From JAPPFW01 sp965231815 (GTDB taxonomy: Bacteria > Actinomycetota > Acidimicrobiia > Spongiisociales > Spongiisociaceae), in assembly GCA_965231815.1 (NCBI GenBank), contig OZ246890.1, forward strand, positions 2,976,001-3,040,000: 64,000 bases of DNA, read 5' to 3'. Shown piece after piece: positions 61,164-64,000 of the stretch. The position numbers and the translations under genes are program-made. Position 1 is the first letter of the stretch; the number at the start of each line of letters is the position of its first letter. The notes under the pieces are model-generated. The model saw only the letters and a program-made list of their open reading frames with translations. It did no database searches and was not told the origin of the DNA.

Positions 61164-61567
61164 CGGCGGACGCCGCCGGTTCGGGCCATCTGCAGGACAC
61201 TGTCCACTACCTCACCTAACGGGGACCCCGCCGGAAACACGGCGGACACTCCCAGTTCTTGCAGCCTGCCGATGTCTGCGGTGGGGATGATTCCCCCCAC
61301 CACGATCGGCACATCCTCGATGCCGACTCGAGACCGTTCCTCCGCCAGCCGCCGGCATAGCGCCATATGTGCCCCTGACAGCACCGAGACGCCGATCACG
61401 TCGGCGCTCTCCTCCACGGCGGCCGCCACGATCCGGTCGGGCGGCTGTCGCGAACCGAGGAATATGATTTCGGCGCCGGCGTCCCGCAGCGCCATCGCGA
61501 TCACCTTCACACCGCGATCGTGCCCATCAAGTCCCGGTTTGGCGAGCAATACCCGGGGCCTACTCAC
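61160..61567 (-). CDS. B12-binding subunit of acyl-CoA mutase
   Basis: 135 residues. The cobalamin motif DxHxxG is present as GLDGHDRGVKV, followed by SVLSGAH and VVGGIIPTADIG. It supplies the lower-ligand His to adenosylcobalamin and pairs with the catalytic subunit encoded next (ATGA overlap). Its start overlaps the end of the M29-like gene by 8 bases, so all three are coupled. Confidence 0.9.
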   Translation of the reverse strand: MSRPRVLLAKPGLDGHDRGVKVIAMALRDAGAEIIFLGSRQPPDRIVAAAVEESADVIGVSVLSGAHMALCRRLAEERSRVGIEDVPIVVGGIIPTADIGRLQELGVSAVFPAGSPLGEVVDSVLQMARTGGVRR

Positions 61568-62525
61568 CCGTGAGCGTCCCGTCGCTTATCACAACGCGCC
61601 CGTCGATATCGAGGGTGGCGTTCGCCATGACACAATCGAGATGGGCGGCCGCGTTCACCGTTCCACCGTAAGCGATCGAGTTGCCGAGCGCGATGTGGGC
61701 GGTGCCGAGGGCGGACTCGGTCTCCATCGGAACACCGCAGATCGTTCCCAGAGGGTTGAGGCCCATGGATACCTCAGCCAGGTTGCTCATGCGATCGTCG
61801 TCGCAGCGCGCCATCATATCGAGAAGTCGATCCCTGTGGGCGCCCTCCACGCCTACCATCCGCCCATTCTCGAAGTGGATAACGACCGGCTCGGGTAGTG
61901 GCCCCTTACCCATGAACAGCAGGTCGGCGTCGATGACCGCCACCCCATGCCCGGTCTCCTCGACCGGGGCGGTACCGGCCTCGATGTCAGGTGGCGCCAT
62001 GTACTGGCCATCGGCGCGGGCAATTCCGTCCAGCACCCGTCCGGGCCGATTCTCGATCGAACCCCTCAGGTCGGTCCCGGCCGCGCTGGTGAGCCTGAAC
62101 CGCGCGCCGCCGTCCCAAGCGCGTCCCACCGCCCTGGCTAGGGCGCGCTGGGAATCGAAATCGACGGTGAGCGGTCCTTCCTCCCGGAAGGTGTTCAACT
62201 CCACGCCCGGCATCGCGAGGTAGCGTACTCCCGCCGCCGAGGCCCGACGGCGCGCCTTACTCGAACCCACGAAGAGGCTGGTCAGTTCGATAGCGGCGCC
62301 GGCCGACACTAGGGCCGCCGCTACCGCCCGCGGCGGTTCGGCTCCGGGCAGGGGAGGGGTCGGCATCCGGGCCACCAGCGGGACCGCCCCGCGCGACGAT
62401 ATCCCGTCGGACAGGCCCGCCACCACCTCGTCGTCGGTCCCCGCGTCGGTTAGCAGCAACACCTCCTCGCCGGGCCTGACTCGCAAGCACGAATCAAGGA
62501 CGGTGTCGAAACCGGGGTAGCTCAC
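61560..62525 (-). CDS. M29 aminopeptidase / NicX-like metalloprotein
   Basis: 321 residues. N-terminal sensor-like part PGEEVLLLTDAGTDDEVV, then GLNPLGTICGVPMETESALGTAHIALG (segments) with likely metal Glu and His ligands and a final AAHLDCVMANATLDIDG. This family holds aminopeptidase T and the 2,5-dihydroxypyridine dioxygenase NicX, which share fold and ligands. Peptidase or ring-cleaving activity cannot be told apart here. GTG 62525 overlaps the stop of the DapE-like gene (GTGA). Confidence 0.7.
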   Translation of the reverse strand: MSYPGFDTVLDSCLRVRPGEEVLLLTDAGTDDEVVAGLSDGISSRGAVPLVARMPTPPLPGAEPPRAVAAALVSAGAAIELTSLFVGSSKARRRASAAGVRYLAMPGVELNTFREEGPLTVDFDSQRALARAVGRAWDGGARFRLTSAAGTDLRGSIENRPGRVLDGIARADGQYMAPPDIEAGTAPVEETGHGVAVIDADLLFMGKGPLPEPVVIHFENGRMVGVEGAHRDRLLDMMARCDDDRMSNLAEVSMGLNPLGTICGVPMETESALGTAHIALGNSIAYGGTVNAAAHLDCVMANATLDIDGRVVISDGTLTGE

Positions 62526-63712
62526 GTCGCCAGCGCCAGAGCCGCGAAGGCGGCGTAGACCTTGGTGGCGTCGTGGATATCCTCGACCGTAAGGTTCTCG
62601 TCCGCCGCGTAGACCGGTTCGCCGCCGGGGCCGAAGATGACCGTCTCCACCAGTGGTCCGAAGCTGGAGGTGTCGCCCAGCCAGCCTTCCACCCGTAGCG
62701 TGGGTTCGTGTCCCGGCCGGGCGGCCCGTACCGCATCTTGCATGAGGCGTACGACCTCCGAGTCGGGATCCACCAGGTGGCCCGCCTTCTCGTCGGCCAG
62801 CGTCACCTCGGCGCGGAACCGGCCGTCCTTCTGGGCCGCCGCGGCCAGGGCCCGGTCGATCTCCGATCGCACCGTTGCCTTGCCGACCCCCGGCTGGGGT
62901 CGGCAATCCACCCTGATCACGCACTCGTCCGGGATCATGGACGGTCCTCCGGGCGGCAGGCCACCGTAAATCCGGCCGGGCGCCATGAACGTCTCCCTGC
63001 CGAACAGGTCCGCTACCCAGGGTTCCAGCTCGGGTTCAAGCCGGCAGCCCTCCAATTCGATGACGGCTAGGGCGGCGAGGTAGTTGGCGTTAACAGCGTC
63101 GTGTTTGTGGCAGGTGTGGGCGGAGCGACCGTACACGTGTACATCGAAGTAGTAGCGACCCCGATGACCGAGGCAGACGGTGCTCTCGCTCAGTTCCCCG
63201 AGGACACACAGATCGGCAGGGTTGGCTTTGAAGTATGCGATCGATCCCTGCTGCTCCCCCATGTGGTCGGATACCGCGGCGAACGCCGCCGTACCCGCCA
63301 GCGGCAGGCCCGCCTCGTTCAGGCCGGCCAGGGCCGCCATCTGGCAGGCCAGCGCCCCTTTCATATCCATGATGCCGTGACCGTAGATCCGTCCGTCCAC
63401 TAGATCCCCGGAGTACGGCTCGGCTACCGTCCATCCGCGTGACACGGGTTTGGTGTCCAGATGTCCGGTCAGGACCACCCGCCGACCCGGTCCGAAGTAA
63501 AGCTCCCCGATAGCGTTGGGTCGGTCAGGTAGGACCGGCTGGAGCTCCACCTTCTCGAACCCCAGATCCCCCAGCGTGGCGGCTACGAACTCCGCGAGGG
63601 GTCCTTCCTCCCCGAGAACGCTCGGAATGCGGGACACCTGCCGGCACAGGTCGACGGCGAGGTCGAGGTCGACCGCTTCGATCGCGGCCCTAGCCAGTCG
63701 GTCGGCATCCAT
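62522..63712 (-). CDS. ArgE/DapE-like M20 deacylase with altered catalytic motif
   Basis: 396 residues. Metal site 1 VVLTGHLDTKPV and GIMDMKGALA are normal. Where M20 enzymes carry the catalytic Glu-Glu (usually DEExG) the sequence reads VSDHMGEQQGS, so both Glu appear to be replaced by His-Met. GRSAHTCHKHDAVNAN is the dimerisation domain. It may use a different base or have lost hydrolase activity. First visible gene of the coupled operon running down to the epimerase. Confidence 0.76.
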   Translation of the reverse strand: MDADRLARAAIEAVDLDLAVDLCRQVSRIPSVLGEEGPLAEFVAATLGDLGFEKVELQPVLPDRPNAIGELYFGPGRRVVLTGHLDTKPVSRGWTVAEPYSGDLVDGRIYGHGIMDMKGALACQMAALAGLNEAGLPLAGTAAFAAVSDHMGEQQGSIAYFKANPADLCVLGELSESTVCLGHRGRYYFDVHVYGRSAHTCHKHDAVNANYLAALAVIELEGCRLEPELEPWVADLFGRETFMAPGRIYGGLPPGGPSMIPDECVIRVDCRPQPGVGKATVRSEIDRALAAAAQKDGRFRAEVTLADEKAGHLVDPDSEVVRLMQDAVRAARPGHEPTLRVEGWLGDTSSFGPLVETVIFGPGGEPVYAADENLTVEDIHDATKVYAAFAALALAT

Positions 63713-63742
63713 CCATGTCTCCCGGGTCAGGACCGGGACCGG

Positions 63743-64000
63743 TTAACCATCCGCCGGACTTTCGATAGGAAGCGATGGATCCCGAGTCCATTCACCCATC
63801 GAGCCATCGTAGATCGAGACCCGTTCCGCGCCGAGCATGGACAGGGCGAAGGCGGTGCTCGCCGCGGATATCCCGCCACCGCAGTAGGTGATAGTGCGGT
63901 CGCATCCGGATTCCAGCGCGGGCGCCGTCCGCCTGCTCAACTCGTCGGCATCCACGTAGGCATGCGTGCCGTGATCGACCAGTGACCCGGCCGGCACGTT
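63743..64000 (-). CDS. rhodanese-like sulfurtransferase, C-terminal part (cut by window edge)
   Basis: The last 85 or so residues of a rhodanese domain. The active-site loop with Cys is ITYCGGGISAAS, followed by SMLGAERVSIYDGSMGEW, the usual end of 3-mercaptopyruvate / thiosulfate sulfurtransferases. The gene begins beyond 64000. It is 30 bases upstream of the DapE-like gene and may head the same operon; sulfur transfer would fit breakdown of a sulfur-containing compound. Confidence 0.8.
   Translation of the reverse strand, partial: NVPAGSLVDHGTHAYVDADELSRRTAPALESGCDRTITYCGGGISAASTAFALSMLGAERVSIYDGSMGEWTRDPSLPIESPADG

Overview
The window is high-GC DNA from an actinomycete-like bacterium. 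Acidimicrobiia is my best guess, inferred from GC content, frequent GTG/TTG starts, Cys-Gly-Asp-Asp lipoproteins, F420-type luciferase-like enzymes and a mycobacterial-type MazEF5 pair. No marker in the window proves the taxonomy.

Layout. (1) 1-4.7 kb is core genome: the tail of a trp operon (trpF-trpB-trpA), convergent lepA, and a tRNA-Leu(CAA). (2) 4.8-11.2 kb is a small genomic island inserted at the 3' end of that tRNA. It is bounded by a 24-bp perfect direct repeat and holds relics of three IS families, a vWA / PP2C phosphatase / kinase-like triad, two membrane proteins, a pair of 36-bp repeats spaced 36 bp apart, and MazEF. (3) 11.3-22.3 kb is one long minus-strand run of mostly abutting genes: a TenA-like enzyme, a five-gene peptide/opine-type ABC importer, an amidohydrolase-2 enzyme, a second TenA-like enzyme, an AtzA/SsnA-type amidohydrolase, a lactonase-like metallo-beta-lactamase and a SnoaL-like protein. 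(4) 22.3-38.1 kb carries an SDR, a ThiB-ThiP-ThiQ-like transporter, a frameshifted alcohol dehydrogenase, an orphan molybdenum hydroxylase large subunit, two more AtzA/SsnA-type amidohydrolases, a second alcohol dehydrogenase, a luciferase-like monooxygenase, a third TenA-like enzyme and another amidohydrolase-2 gene. (5) 38.3-50.1 kb holds a secreted PPC-repeat protein, a decayed amidohydrolase-2/SDR pair (the SDR is split by a 110-bp MITE), an amidase, a PstI/BsuBI-type restriction-modification pair, a broken RelE-Phd module and a fourth amidohydrolase set. (6) 50.1-64 kb holds CoA-ester genes: a translationally overlapping SucC-like / biotin carrier / SucD-like / carboxyltransferase cassette, then a mobile-element graveyard and a PIN-domain gene, then a tightly coupled operon with methylmalonyl-CoA epimerase, a split B12 acyl-CoA mutase, a class III CoA-transferase, two M20 peptidases, an M29/NicX-like protein and a luciferase-like enzyme.

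Working model (inference). Regions 3-5 look like a catabolic island built from repeated sets of the same three hydrolase families (TenA-like, AtzA/SsnA-like, amidohydrolase-2), with two importers, one of them thiamine-type. All three TenA-like proteins keep the catalytic Cys and Glu but have Asn where thiaminase II has the pyrimidine-binding Asp44. Together this suggests breakdown of thiamine-related or other nitrogen heterocycles that is distinct from known thiamine salvage. The CoA-ester genes of region 6 could feed the products through methylmalonyl-CoA to succinyl-CoA. The substrate is not established by the sequence.
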